From: Jiulongibacter sediminis
Lineage (GTDB): Bacteria; Bacteroidota; Bacteroidia; Cytophagales; Spirosomataceae
Length of the DNA stretch: 64,000 nucleotides
Reading direction: 5' to 3'
Assembly: GCF_001306455.1 (NCBI RefSeq)
Contig: NZ_LGTQ01000010.1
Span: 293,174 to 357,173, forward strand
Position 1 is the stretch's first letter. The number at the start of each line of letters is the position of its first letter. The translations under genes and the position numbers were made by a program. Shown in pieces: positions 1 through 8,845 of the stretch. The notes under the pieces are model-generated. The model was given only the letters and a program-made list of their open reading frames with translations, was not told the origin of the DNA and did no database searches.

Positions 1-120
1 CTTACCCTATTGGGACTAGCTTATGACAGCGGTTTCAGTTCCAAATCGGTATTCAATACCTTCTTCAAAAAAAATGAAGGGTTAACTCCGAAAGCCTGGT
101 TGAAATCCAATCAAATCTAA
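1..120 (+). CDS. AraC-family transcriptional regulator, C-terminal end only
   Basis: The window opens inside this gene, and the last 39 codons are visible before a TAA stop. They encode the second helix-turn-helix of an AraC/XylS DNA-binding domain: GLAYDSGF, then SKSVFNTFFKK, then a GLTPKAW motif. The match to the C-terminus of the TolB/TPR-AraC regulator at 17.6-19.6 kb (GLAYECGF, SKTVFNTYFKQ, GQTPREF) is close, so the missing part is probably of the same kind. A small outer-membrane barrel gene follows, the same order as at the two other AraC genes in the window. It probably controls that gene. Confidence 0.85.
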   Translation, partial: LTLLGLAYDSGFSSKSVFNTFFKKNEGLTPKAWLKSNQI

Positions 121-153
121 GCCTTTTTAAAAAGTACGAAATCTCACTTTGAA

Positions 154-175
154 GTCCTGAATTTCATTTCAGGAC
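154..175 (+). terminator. hairpin between regulator and barrel gene
   Basis: GTCCTGAA and TTCAGGAC form perfect 8-bp arms around a 6-nt loop, 33 bases after the AraC stop. No T-run follows, so it may be a weak terminator or an operator. A smaller hairpin with the same loop size lies at the same place after the AraC gene near 19.6 kb (19667-19680), and both are followed by TTTGCAGC. Confidence 0.35.
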
Positions 176-313
176 GATTCACCTTCCTTATCTTCTCAGT
201 TTTGCAGCGTCAAATCGATTGAGGCAGAGCAAATAAAGATCCAACTCCCTTCTAATAAAAAATTTAATCACCGAGGAGTGTCTTTGTATCAGTCGAATTT
301 TTAACAAAAAATT

Positions 314-976
314 ATGAATACAATGAAAAAGCTATTGACAACCATTTTAATCTTTTGCACCGTTAGTGCTTTTGCTCAAAAGAATACTTCAGAAGATAAG
401 GAAGAAGCTGAAGTAACTCACAAGTGGAGGGTGAGTTTCCCGTATTTTATCGTCACTGATCCCATCGGGGATTCCTGGAGCGACAGAGAAAATACGCAAA
501 TGATCGAACTTCATGTCAAACGTAATCTAGATAATAAGAATATCGTCGGTGTGAAATTGGCCACGTGGCGACTGTTTCAACCGATGGGAATCACATGGTG
601 GGATGGCCTTTTAGACAAATTAGAAACAAAAAGTGAGTTCTATTCAGGTCACGTTCGGGAAACAGGAATAGGTATTACATACCAACGAATGCTTTGGAAA
701 GGGCTATTTGCGACAGCAGAAGTTCTGCCACAATTTCAAACGTACATTGACTTGGAAGGCAATAAACTCGGCAATGGTTTTAAAGTTTATAACTCATATC
801 ATTTGGGTTACCATATCGACATAGGTAAGAAAAAACGATTTTTCATTGAACCCCAGGTGCATAGCCAGCACTGGATGTTCGGCAACAATGCTCCCGAAGG
901 CTTTAAGCAGCTTGACGATAAATGGCGAGATTACTTTCTTTTTGAGCCTAATATCTACATCGGGCTAAACTTTTAA
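314..976 (+). CDS. putative outer-membrane beta-barrel protein
   Basis: A 220-residue secreted protein. The first 22 residues form a Sec signal peptide ending in AFAQK. The rest alternates hydrophobic and polar residues in short strands, rich in Tyr, Trp and Phe, and ends in a terminal Phe (IGLNF), as beta-barrel outer-membrane proteins do. No enzymatic motif is visible. An in-frame ATG three codons later (MKKLL) is an equally good start. It lies directly downstream of an AraC-type regulator, the arrangement also seen at 15.7 and 19.7 kb, although it is not clearly homologous to those two barrels. Function unknown; regulated expression by the upstream AraC protein is an inference. Confidence 0.7.
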   Translation: MNTMKKLLTTILIFCTVSAFAQKNTSEDKEEAEVTHKWRVSFPYFIVTDPIGDSWSDRENTQMIELHVKRNLDNKNIVGVKLATWRLFQPMGITWWDGLLDKLETKSEFYSGHVRETGIGITYQRMLWKGLFATAEVLPQFQTYIDLEGNKLGNGFKVYNSYHLGYHIDIGKKKRFFIEPQVHSQHWMFGNNAPEGFKQLDDKWRDYFLFEPNIYIGLNF

Positions 977-986
977 GCTGTAGTCT

Positions 987-1018
987 GACCGGTCAGGATT
1001 CATTATTCCTGGCTGGTC
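987..1018 (+). terminator. possible hairpin terminator after barrel gene
   Basis: An imperfect inverted repeat starts 10 bases after the stop codon: GACCGGTCAGG against CCTGGCTGGTC around an AT-rich loop. It is only weakly followed by T residues, so termination is plausible but not secure. The remaining bases up to the next start at 1273 show nothing recognisable. Confidence 0.3.
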
Positions 1019-1272
1019 CATCTATTTGAAGCCTTGAGGACGAGACCTAAACTGTTCTGATTCGAGCCATTTAACTAGCTCAAAAGTAGAGTACAATTAA
1101 AAGGTAATTTCCCCCAAAGACAGGCTGATCAAAAACTAAATATCTGACAAACACGGTCATCCATTAGCTCACAAAGCCATTTTCAAAGGTTAGCCTTCCA
1201 ATAGATTTTTGTAATTTGAAAGTTCCCCTTTGGAATATTCACGGGCGAATCGCTCTAATTAGAATCAGAAAA

Positions 1273-2706
1273 ATGAAAATACTGAAACGACTATTAAAGA
1301 TTGTCTTCCTGCTTGCAGGAGTACTGACCCTATCCATATTGGTAATATTCTGGGCTGATACTCTAGGAACCGGGTACTTAAAAATTGACAAGAATGGAGA
1401 AACCGCCAAGACTTCATATATCATCACGAATGTCAATGTAGTACCCATGAATCAGGACACTGTTTTGGCTGATAAAAGAGTGTATATCAAAGACGGCATC
1501 ATTGAAAAAATTGCAGATACTATTGCGATCGCAGGGATTGAGATAATTGATGCAAAAAACAAATACTTAACACCAGGCCTTATTGATATGCACGTTCATG
1601 TGTGGGATCGATACGAACTGGGACTTTACCTGTCAAATGGCGTAACGGCTGTTAGAAACCTTTGGGGTATGCCCATGCATTTGAGAATGAAAGAGGACGT
1701 CAATGAAAACAAAATTATTTCCCCGACATTTTTTACAACAGGACCAAAACTGACGGGTCGGGAATTTATCGGTGACGATAATTTGAACCTGACGAATCCC
1801 GCTGAGGCCAAAGAAAAGGTCATATCCTATAAAAACAGAGGGTATAACTTCATTAAAACGTATTACGGGTTGGATAAGGAAATCTTCGATGCCGTGCTTG
1901 ACCAAGCCAATATTTCTGAAATCGATATCGTGGCTCATCCCTCACAAAAAGTACCCTTCTCCTATCATTTACATCCCCAGATCAAATCGATTGAACATGC
2001 TGAAGAAATTGTACAGCAGCCTCTACAGTTTGATTTGGATACGGCGAAACTGCAAGTGATTATTGATTCAATTGCATCATTCAAAAACGCAAGATATAGC
2101 CCGACTATCACGGTATTTAATAATATCTATCAAATGATGATCAATGATTCCATTTTAGAATCAGGATCTCTGGCCTACATGAATCCTCTGATCAAAAAGA
2201 TAGATAGTAAAAATCAATTTGAACGTTGGTTCAACGCCAAACAAGAAGACCCTTCGACTCTTGACCGGATAAAGAAACAACATGCATTTCACCTGACCAT
2301 CGTTAAAAAACTACACGAGGCGGGTGTCACGATTATTTGTGGAACTGATGCCGGCATTGGAGTCACTCTTCCGGGTTTTTCCATTCATAAAGAGCTGGCA
2401 TTTTATCAGGAAGCAGGCCTTTCAAATTATGAAGTTTTAAAAACAGCTACTGTCAATGCGTCTCAAACGCATTCAATGATGAATCAACTTGGAACCGTGG
2501 AAGAGGGTAAGCTGGCAAACTTAATCTTAGTGGATGAAAACCCGCTGGAGGACTTATCGACCTTAAAGAGTCCGGAATGTGTTTTTGTAAACGGTAGAAA
2601 ACTAAACAGAGAAACCTTGACGGCTTATCAGGAAAAAGCCGGGAGTCGTAAGAACCTTTTGGCTACAGCTCTTCGGTATTTAGAAAACTTAATCATTGAA
2701 AAATAA
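1273..2706 (+). CDS. amidohydrolase, imidazolonepropionase-like (COG1228)
   Basis: A 477-residue metal-dependent hydrolase anchored by an N-terminal membrane helix (about residues 8-27). The amidohydrolase fold is clear: a small beta domain with TPGLIDMHVH giving the metal ligands H107 and H109, later His residues in IVAHPS and SIEHAEE, and GTDAGIG carrying the catalytic Asp near the C-terminus. It ends with the usual LGTVEEGKLANLILVD return to the beta domain. The ATG that opens MKILKRL was chosen over a TTG 57 bases upstream because it puts the charged residues and helix at the N-terminus. Family members cleave cyclic amides or peptides; the substrate cannot be told here. It likely acts at the cell envelope. 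Confidence 0.88.
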   Translation: MKILKRLLKIVFLLAGVLTLSILVIFWADTLGTGYLKIDKNGETAKTSYIITNVNVVPMNQDTVLADKRVYIKDGIIEKIADTIAIAGIEIIDAKNKYLTPGLIDMHVHVWDRYELGLYLSNGVTAVRNLWGMPMHLRMKEDVNENKIISPTFFTTGPKLTGREFIGDDNLNLTNPAEAKEKVISYKNRGYNFIKTYYGLDKEIFDAVLDQANISEIDIVAHPSQKVPFSYHLHPQIKSIEHAEEIVQQPLQFDLDTAKLQVIIDSIASFKNARYSPTITVFNNIYQMMINDSILESGSLAYMNPLIKKIDSKNQFERWFNAKQEDPSTLDRIKKQHAFHLTIVKKLHEAGVTIICGTDAGIGVTLPGFSIHKELAFYQEAGLSNYEVLKTATVNASQTHSMMNQLGTVEEGKLANLILVDENPLEDLSTLKSPECVFVNGRKLNRETLTAYQEKAGSRKNLLATALRYLENLIIEK

Positions 2707-2812
2707 ACGGCTGCTAACCCATTTTTTACATACTCCGGGCAACCATCTACAATCAAAGTACATCCGAGAAAGTACAAGAGGCTAAAGCAGCCATTCATCA
2801 AAAAAAACTAAA

Positions 2813-4288
2813 ATGTATTCATTGGTTAAAGCAGTCATTTATTCCCTCATCACCTTCCTGACATTCGATTCGTTCGCTCAAAATACCAATCAGGAGCTCA
2901 TCGATAAAATTGATACTTATTTAGAATCCAGCGTAAAAAATGGCTTTTCCGGAGTTGTTTTAGTCGCTAAACAAGGAGAAGTTATGCTGTCTGAAGGATA
3001 TGGATGGGCTGACAGAAAGAATAAAATACCCAATTCACCATCAACCGTCTTTAATATTGGTTCTGTCACAAAACAATTTACAGCATCGGCTATTTTAAAA
3101 CTCGTAGAGCAAGGAAAAATAAAAACATCAGATGAAATAGGCATCTATTTTAATCAGGCACCTGAAGACAAACGTGAGATCACAATTCATCAATTATTGA
3201 CTCATACATCAGGAATCTCCAACAGAACCGGAGGTTTTAGGTATGATGAGGCGAGTAAAGAACAGTTCTTAAAAGAATTTTTTGAGTCAGAATTGCAATC
3301 TCAACCCGGAACAAGGCACCATTATGCCAATGCCAACTACATTCTGCTCTCAGCAATAATAGAATCTGTTTCAGGACAAACGTATGCTTCTTTTCTGAAT
3401 GAGAATTTGTTTGTTCCTGCTCAAATGAAAAGTACCGGATATAAAAGAATCAACTTTAGCACGGAAAGATTAGCACATGGCTACTATTATAACAGAGATA
3501 AAGAGCAATGGGAAGATTGGGGGACTACCCAACAACACCTACCCTACACTGATAAACATTGGTATAGTATAGGAAAAGGCGATATTCATTCTACCGTTGA
3601 GGATTTATACAAATGGCATTTGGCATTGGAAAACAACGCCGTTTTAACATCAAATTCCAGAGAAACCCAGGAAACTCCTTATGTAGCTGAGGATGATCAT
3701 ATGACATCGTATTATGGTTATGGCTGGGCTATATCTGAAAGTAATAGAGACACCAAGATCGTAGCTCATAATGGCAGTAATGGATTGTATTTTGCAGATT
3801 TTGTTAGGTTTATAGATAATGATGTGGTTATTATCTACATCACAAATGCTTTTTTGGGTCCAGAATCAGAAAACGTTGCCCGGGAAATTGGAAAAATGAT
3901 TTTTGATCCCAATTATACCGCCACAACAATTCCAAGGAATATTTATGAACTAGTTCAGGAGTTTATGAAAACAAATCCACCTACCGAGGCTGAAAAATTG
4001 CCGGATATTATTAAGAAAGAATTGAATCATGAATTAACTGACCATGCCATCTTCAATCGACTGGGATATAGTCGTTTGAAAAAAGAAGACGAACCGGGTT
4101 GGGCTTTAGAGTTGTTCAAACTGAATGTGCAATTATTTCCTGAGGATGGTAATTTGTGGGATTCTCTTGGTGAAGCTTACCTCAAATATGACCATAAAGA
4201 GGAAGCTATAAAGTGCTACGCAAAGGCAGTGGAATCAGGTAGTGAAAGCTCAGTAAAAACATTGAACGAATTGTTGAAAAAAGAATAG
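2813..4288 (+). CDS. serine hydrolase, class C beta-lactamase family, with C-terminal TPR
   Basis: A 491-residue exported enzyme: signal peptide to about residue 22 (FAQN), then a beta-lactamase/PBP4-type domain. The catalytic SxxK is S84-VT-K87 in NIGSVTKQF, the Tyr motif is YAN in HHYANANY, and the third motif is HNGSNG. A C-terminal segment of roughly 100 residues ends in a tetratricopeptide-like pair (LWDSLGEAYLKYDHKEEAIKCYAKAVE). Relatives include D-Ala-D-Ala peptidases, esterases and peptidases; true beta-lactam resistance is not implied. It stands alone, more than 100 bases from both neighbours. Two other serine hydrolases in the window (11.4 and 22.3 kb) are more like each other than like this one. 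Confidence 0.9.
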   Translation: MYSLVKAVIYSLITFLTFDSFAQNTNQELIDKIDTYLESSVKNGFSGVVLVAKQGEVMLSEGYGWADRKNKIPNSPSTVFNIGSVTKQFTASAILKLVEQGKIKTSDEIGIYFNQAPEDKREITIHQLLTHTSGISNRTGGFRYDEASKEQFLKEFFESELQSQPGTRHHYANANYILLSAIIESVSGQTYASFLNENLFVPAQMKSTGYKRINFSTERLAHGYYYNRDKEQWEDWGTTQQHLPYTDKHWYSIGKGDIHSTVEDLYKWHLALENNAVLTSNSRETQETPYVAEDDHMTSYYGYGWAISESNRDTKIVAHNGSNGLYFADFVRFIDNDVVIIYITNAFLGPESENVAREIGKMIFDPNYTATTIPRNIYELVQEFMKTNPPTEAEKLPDIIKKELNHELTDHAIFNRLGYSRLKKEDEPGWALELFKLNVQLFPEDGNLWDSLGEAYLKYDHKEEAIKCYAKAVESGSESSVKTLNELLKKE

Positions 4289-4496
4289 GGTTAAAAGCTG
4301 TTTCCAACATGGTGTAAAAGTCATTCTGGTTTAGGTGCAAATTCGAAGGATAAAATATAAATTACAGTTCAGTTTTTAAGCTAAAAAACAGATGAGTGGA
4401 AATTAACTGATACCCAAGCCCTAGTCAGCCAACCCATTTCAGACAACCACACCCCTTTTAACGTCCTGAAAAATAAACCTCTAACCCAAAACCGAA

Positions 4497-4985
4497 ATGA
4501 AAACATCACTCTTTTTTATGTTTCTTCTGGCAGGAAGTCTTCTTTTTAACGGTTGCAGTTCTACAACAGAACAAGCCGACCTTGACGCCAACCGTGAAGT
4601 CGTCAAAAAATACCACGAGGTATGGAGCAACGGCCAGGTTAATGAATTAGACAACATCCTGGCACCGGATTTTGTCTGCCATTTTATAGCCGGAATCGAG
4701 TGGAAAGGCATTGAAGGAGCAAACGCCTCCATTTCGGGACACAGAATATCCTTCCCCGACTGGAACGAAGAAATAGTGGACATGATCAGCGAGGGCGACC
4801 GGGTGGTTACCCGATTCAGATCGACGGGAACTCATCAGGGAACATTTAACGGGCTTGATTCGACCGGTAGGGAAGTCGCCATTTACGAGACTGCGATTTA
4901 CCGAATCGCCGACGGAAAAATTGCCGAACAATGGGGCTTCCCGGATGAAGTAAGCTTGAATAATCAACTCAAGGCAGAAAACTAA
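4497..4985 (+). CDS. SnoaL-like (NTF2-fold) lipoprotein
   Basis: A 162-residue protein with a lipoprotein signal peptide (GSLLFNGC, lipid Cys at residue 20) followed by a SnoaL/polyketide-cyclase-like NTF2 fold: VKKYHEVWSNGQVNELDNIL, FVCHF, FPDWNEEIVDMISEGDRVVTRF and AIYRIADGKIAEQWGFPDE. The family binds small hydrophobic ligands in a cone-shaped pocket; most bacterial members have no known substrate. Only 14 bases separate it from the acetyltransferase that follows, so the two are probably co-transcribed. Confidence 0.82.
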   Translation: MKTSLFFMFLLAGSLLFNGCSSTTEQADLDANREVVKKYHEVWSNGQVNELDNILAPDFVCHFIAGIEWKGIEGANASISGHRISFPDWNEEIVDMISEGDRVVTRFRSTGTHQGTFNGLDSTGREVAIYETAIYRIADGKIAEQWGFPDEVSLNNQLKAEN

Positions 4986-4999
4986 AAAGACAAAACTGA

Positions 5000-5623
5000 G
5001 TGACAGGACCAGATAAAGACACAAAATTTCCTCTGAAGAATTACGATAGACTATGTTTCTTAAAAAACATAGTGAAGAATCCGAATATCATCATTGGTGA
5101 TTACACGTATTACGATGACTTTGAAAACGTTGAGAACTTTGAGAAAAATGTAAAATACCATTTTGACTTTGTTGATGACAAATTGATCATCGGAAAATTC
5201 TGTATGATTGCCTCTGACGTCAAATTCATCATGAACGGAGCCAATCATTTAACAGATGCCTTGTCAACTTATCCTTTTGCCATTTTTGGAAATGGCTGGG
5301 AAAACGCGATGGACGGAAAATCTTATCCGCAAAAAGGAGACATCCATATCGGCAATGATGTTTGGATTGGTTATAATGCCACTATTATGGCTGGGGTAAC
5401 TATTGGAGACGGAGCAATTATTGCCACAAACTCTACCGTAGTTAAAGACGTGGAACCGTATTCAATCGTCGGAGGGAACCCTGCCAAAGAAATTAAAAAG
5501 AGGTTTTCTAAAGAAGTCATTTCAAAACTCTTAGAACTTCAGTGGTGGAACTGGGATATTGAAAAAATCACAAGGAATATTCAAAACCTGACAGGCGATA
5601 AAATAGAGAATATCATTGAGTAA
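5000..5623 (+). CDS. vat-like: Vat-type xenobiotic O-acetyltransferase (left-handed beta-helix)
   Basis: A 207-residue cytoplasmic hexapeptide acyltransferase starting at GTG. It follows the whole length of the streptogramin A acetyltransferases (Vat family): MTGPD at the start, PNIIIGDYTYYDDF, KLIIGKFCMIA, KFIMNGANH with the expected catalytic His at residue 83, FGNGWE, hexapeptide turns IGNDVWIGYNATIMAGVTIGDG, and PYSIVGGNPAKEIKKRFS near the C-terminus. The family moves acetyl from acetyl-CoA to a hydroxyl of virginiamycin M-type drugs. Chromosomal homologues in environmental bacteria are common and not always resistance genes. It likely shares a transcript with the SnoaL-like lipoprotein upstream. 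No mobile element is seen beside it. Confidence 0.88.
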   Translation: MTGPDKDTKFPLKNYDRLCFLKNIVKNPNIIIGDYTYYDDFENVENFEKNVKYHFDFVDDKLIIGKFCMIASDVKFIMNGANHLTDALSTYPFAIFGNGWENAMDGKSYPQKGDIHIGNDVWIGYNATIMAGVTIGDGAIIATNSTVVKDVEPYSIVGGNPAKEIKKRFSKEVISKLLELQWWNWDIEKITRNIQNLTGDKIENIIE

Positions 5624-5713
5624 AAAAGCACTAACTAAAATGACCTTAATGAATTTCTTGCTTTAGTCTCTTTCTCAAAACATGATCGCTGGTGTCACCA
5701 TAATATTTGACGA

Positions 5714-6130
5714 ATGAAAAAATTATACCTGATATTAATAACTGCTATTCCACTTATTTCTTTCGGACAAGATAACCTGCAAAACCAACAGCATATCCCG
5801 GACAATATGATGATAAGGCTCGTTGAGATTGAAATTGAACCTGAGTATCTTGATGAATATTTAAATATACTTAAAGAGGAGTCTAATGCCTCAATGAAGC
5901 TAGAGCCGGGGGTAATTTCCATTTATCCGATGTACCAAAAAGACAACCCGACCGAAATTAGGTTATTGGAAATCTATGCTAATCAAAAAGCCTATGAGTC
6001 TCACCTCGAAACACCCCATTTCAAGTATTACAAAACCACCACCTTAAAAATGGTAAAATCCTTAAAATTGGTGGATATGAATGCCATTGACCCGGACGCT
6101 ATGCCTATGATCTTTAAGAAAATAAGGTAA
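5714..6130 (+). CDS. exported antibiotic biosynthesis monooxygenase (ABM)-domain protein
   Basis: A 138-residue protein with a signal peptide (to FGQD, about residue 19) and one ferredoxin-like ABM domain: RLVEIEIEPEYLDEYLNIL, EPGVISIYPMYQ, IRLLEIYANQKAYESHLETPHF and KYYKTTTLKMVKSL. Cytoplasmic relatives act as quinol or polyketide monooxygenases or as putative stress dimers. Secretion of such a domain is less usual; the periplasmic role is unknown. Confidence 0.8.
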   Translation: MKKLYLILITAIPLISFGQDNLQNQQHIPDNMMIRLVEIEIEPEYLDEYLNILKEESNASMKLEPGVISIYPMYQKDNPTEIRLLEIYANQKAYESHLETPHFKYYKTTTLKMVKSLKLVDMNAIDPDAMPMIFKKIR

Positions 6131-6296
6131 TATAAAGGTGGAGTCTGCAATGATCAGGAGTAAAAAGCTCGTCCTATTCTTCTCGGATTACCTTAAGTTC
6201 TAGTAATGTAGATCTCGGGTTTTGTGTCAGCTGATTACGTTTAGTACTAATTCATATAACCATTCATTTACGGGCTATCAAACCAATTCATATTTT

Positions 6297-6304
6297 TACC
6301 TTTG
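6297..6304 (+). promoter_or_regulatory. TANNTTTG-type -7 box
   Basis: TACCTTTG fits the Bacteroidota -7 consensus TANNTTTG and sits 49 bases before the ATG of the DUF4440-like gene. No convincing -33 TTG is found at the usual spacing. Confidence 0.4.
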
Positions 6305-6352
6305 GATCTTGTTTCACATTAGACGTATTGACGAAATTATTAAATAGAAATA

Positions 6353-6862
6353 ATGAAGTTCACCCTCGCCCTTTTTGCTACCTTCCTAACGTTTCTTATC
6401 TCCCTAAGTAGCCCGGCTCAAAGCAGGCAAGATAGCCTTGCTCTGGAAAAAATCATTCTTGACGAAACTCTTGCCTGGAACAAAGGAGATGCGAAAGCCT
6501 ACTCAGAGCATTTTGCTGAAGATGGTACCTTTACCAATGTTCTGGGTTTGTTTTACAAAGGCTACGAGGAATTCTTACTCCGTCATGATTTCATTTTCAA
6601 AGGTGTCTTCAAAGGCACGACTATGACGCAGAATATTGTTTCGATGCAATTTATCAATCAGGATGTCGCTATTCTGGAGACCCTAATCTGGGTCAGTGGG
6701 ATGTCTTCCCCAATTCCCTTTGAAGGGGTAGCTCCGGATGAACAGGGACGGCTACGCACCCGGTTGCTGCAGGTCTTAAAAAAGGAGGGTGGCGAATGGA
6801 AAATCAGAAGTTATCATAATGTTGACATCGAGAAGAGCGTCCCCAGCCCTGAGCCCCGATAG
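6353..6862 (+). CDS. exported DUF4440/SgcJ-type NTF2-fold protein
   Basis: A 169-residue protein with a signal peptide (cleavage near SPAQS, residue 22) and an NTF2-like fold of the SgcJ/EcaC and DUF4440 type: ILDETLAWNKGDAKAYSEHFAEDGTFTNV, a middle hydrophobic strand (VAILETLIWVSG) and a C-terminal LQVLKKEGGEWKIRSYHNVDI. The family is mostly uncharacterised and probably binds a small ligand. It stands alone behind its own likely promoter. Confidence 0.8.
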   Translation: MKFTLALFATFLTFLISLSSPAQSRQDSLALEKIILDETLAWNKGDAKAYSEHFAEDGTFTNVLGLFYKGYEEFLLRHDFIFKGVFKGTTMTQNIVSMQFINQDVAILETLIWVSGMSSPIPFEGVAPDEQGRLRTRLLQVLKKEGGEWKIRSYHNVDIEKSVPSPEPR

Positions 6863-6942
6863 TTTTGGGCTTTGAAGTCATTTAAACCCTCATGGTTTTG
6901 AGCCGGAAATAAGGTATATTTAGTGTACCCAAATTTCCTTGA

Positions 6943-7977
6943 ATGAAACCAACTCTGTTTCCACTATTCATTCCGTTGATTTTGACGAATCTTGCTTGTC
7001 AGTCGAGACCGGAAGAAGGTGCTGTATCAGAGTATCAGGTGCTGGTGGTAGAACAAGGCAAAGGGCAGGTCAAGCGGTTCGATCATGAAGGCAAACTACT
7101 GGACAGCGTAAAAGTAGGATATAACCCGCATGAAATAGAATGGGATGCCACGCTGAAACAGGCCTATGTCAGTAATTTTGGGGTGGAAGATTACGACAAC
7201 ACTATTGGAATTCCGGGCAGCAGCCTGGCCGTAATTGATCCAAAAAAAATTTCAGAAAGCCGCAGTTGGAGTACCCTCAGAAGGGACTTTCCGGCCGATT
7301 CCAGCAAGGGGCCGCATGGGGTAAAGCTTCGGCCCGGTCACGAGAATCAGCTGTACGTAAATGTGGAATATGGCAATGCCATGCTAATTATGGATCCTCG
7401 GAACGGACAAATCCAACGCAGTTTCGCTATCCCTGCCGGAACCCATAATTTTCTGTTTTCAAATGATGGCTCCCTTTTGTATCTAATGGCCGGCACCAAT
7501 GGACTATATACCATTGATCCCGAAACGGGAGAAGAGCTGGCTCATTTTCCTGTTACCTCTGCTTTACGGGGACTGGCACTGACGAAAGACGAAAGTCAGA
7601 TTCTCCTCAGCTGTGTAAATGAACTTTATCTCCTGAACACCGAGACACTGGAAGTGGTGCAGCACTATACCGACCTGGGTGTCAAACAAATCATTTATAC
7701 CTGTTTCAGTCCGGACGAAAAATGGCTACTGGCTCCTTGCCCTTATGATAATCAGGTGCTCGTTATTGATCGGGCCAGCGGCAGAGTTTTGCAAAAAATA
7801 AAAACCGGCAAAGCTCCGATCTGCGTCAAAATAAGTCCTGATCAAAGCAAAGCCTTTGTGGTCAATGCTCTGGACAAGCACCTAAGCGTCATTGACCTGA
7901 ACGACTATTCCGTACAGGATTTCGGAGTGACAGACAAACCCAATGGATTTCTATTTCTGAACCAACCCTCCCTTTAA
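6943..7977 (+). CDS. YVTN-type beta-propeller lipoprotein
   Basis: A 344-residue lipoprotein: signal helix then LACQS, with the lipid Cys at about residue 19. The mature part repeats blades of roughly 40 residues in the style of YVTN/lactonase propellers: YNPHEIEWDATLKQAYVSNFG, HGVKLRPGHENQLYVNVEYG, HNFLFSNDGSLLYLMAG and CVKISPDQSKAFVVNALD. Such seven-bladed propellers serve as surface binding or scaffolding proteins. The next lipoprotein gene starts only 4 bases after its stop, so the two are co-transcribed and may work together in the envelope. Confidence 0.83.
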   Translation: MKPTLFPLFIPLILTNLACQSRPEEGAVSEYQVLVVEQGKGQVKRFDHEGKLLDSVKVGYNPHEIEWDATLKQAYVSNFGVEDYDNTIGIPGSSLAVIDPKKISESRSWSTLRRDFPADSSKGPHGVKLRPGHENQLYVNVEYGNAMLIMDPRNGQIQRSFAIPAGTHNFLFSNDGSLLYLMAGTNGLYTIDPETGEELAHFPVTSALRGLALTKDESQILLSCVNELYLLNTETLEVVQHYTDLGVKQIIYTCFSPDEKWLLAPCPYDNQVLVIDRASGRVLQKIKTGKAPICVKISPDQSKAFVVNALDKHLSVIDLNDYSVQDFGVTDKPNGFLFLNQPSL

Positions 7978-7981
7978 GACC

Positions 7982-8443
7982 ATGAAAAAATCAATTAGCC
8001 TCCTGTTCACAGCCCTTTTGATCTATGCCTGTTCTTCCCCGCAAAATGATGAAGAAACCAGACTGAGCGATACCCTTCAAATAAACAACACCACACCTGA
8101 AGTACCCACCTCAGGGGAAGTAGTCGACAAAAGCGAGCCGGAATTTAAAATCAAAGTTGAGGAATTGGACTATCAGCCCAGGTCTTACCTCTCGGTGGAA
8201 TATGATGGAAAAGTCTTCCCCCTGGACAGCATGGATGGTACAGCAGAAATCATCAACCCCGAACAATACCAATCGATGGAAATTCCGGAGAATGCTTCTA
8301 CGGCCTGTGGGGGATGGTGGGCCGGTGGGGGAACCTACTACTTTATTAATTCTACAGAAACAGTGGTCAGTATTTACAAAGGATTTCAGGACGAAGGTTT
8401 CCCCGGCTTTAACTGGGCTTTATTTAAAGAATTGAATCGATGA
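7982..8443 (+). CDS. hypothetical lipoprotein
   Basis: A 153-residue lipoprotein (IYACSS, lipid Cys at about residue 17) with an acidic, Thr/Ser-rich linker after the anchor. The C-terminal half carries STACGGWWAGGGTYYF, a Gly/Trp-rich stretch. No known domain was recognised. It follows the propeller lipoprotein by 4 bases, and its stop overlaps the next start (ATGA), so the three genes form one transcription unit. Confidence 0.7.
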   Translation: MKKSISLLFTALLIYACSSPQNDEETRLSDTLQINNTTPEVPTSGEVVDKSEPEFKIKVEELDYQPRSYLSVEYDGKVFPLDSMDGTAEIINPEQYQSMEIPENASTACGGWWAGGGTYYFINSTETVVSIYKGFQDEGFPGFNWALFKELNR

Positions 8444-8808
8444 TTTATCATATCCTGAATGGTGACGCTCTGACACCCACCTTTAGAGAAACGGGTCTGA
8501 AAGGTGAGGTGATCATTGCCCGAGAGGCTCTGATGGACGGGGATCTTAGCGGAGAAACCTGGCAAGCATTTCTGGAAAACAGGGCAAGGGTTCATGGTGT
8601 TTCTCCTGAAGAATACCAAAAAAATAGCGGGGCTGAATTCGATAAAATCCGAAACGCTCCGGAAGACTCCGTCTTTCATCTCTGGTTTGAATATGATCTG
8701 TTTTGTCAGGTCAACTTCTGGTTTTTCCTCTCCCTGATATACGTCTTGCCAGAAAATCGAAAAGTTTGGGCTTACTTGCAAATTCAACTACTCCAGGTAA
8801 CTAGTTGA
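8440..8808 (+). pseudogene. DUF1835 protein, truncated after the N-terminal domain
   Basis: The start MIYHILNGDALTPTF and the segments IIAREALMDGDL, FLENRARVHGV and FHLWFEYDLFCQVNFWFFL are typical of DUF1835 proteins, which usually run well past 200 residues. Here the frame ends at 122 residues, and the last 20 or so (VWAYLQIQ and on) no longer look like the family. Missing is the C-terminal part. The most likely reading is a 3'-truncated gene; a shortened functional form is possible. A perfect 8-bp inverted repeat (TTCAACTA/TAGTTGAA, 8783-8809) covers the end of the frame. Confidence 0.6.
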
Positions 8809-8845
8809 ACGGAAATCATCCGCACGAATAAGTAAAAAAGAAACT

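Noticed and set aside
1216..1272. Extended N-terminus of the amidohydrolase from a TTG codon
   Set aside because: The added residues are not needed for the membrane anchor; the downstream ATG gives a normal start.
2813..4288. A true beta-lactamase conferring drug resistance
   Set aside because: Only the class C fold motifs are visible; the TPR tail and close homologues point to a peptidase or esterase role, so resistance is not claimed.
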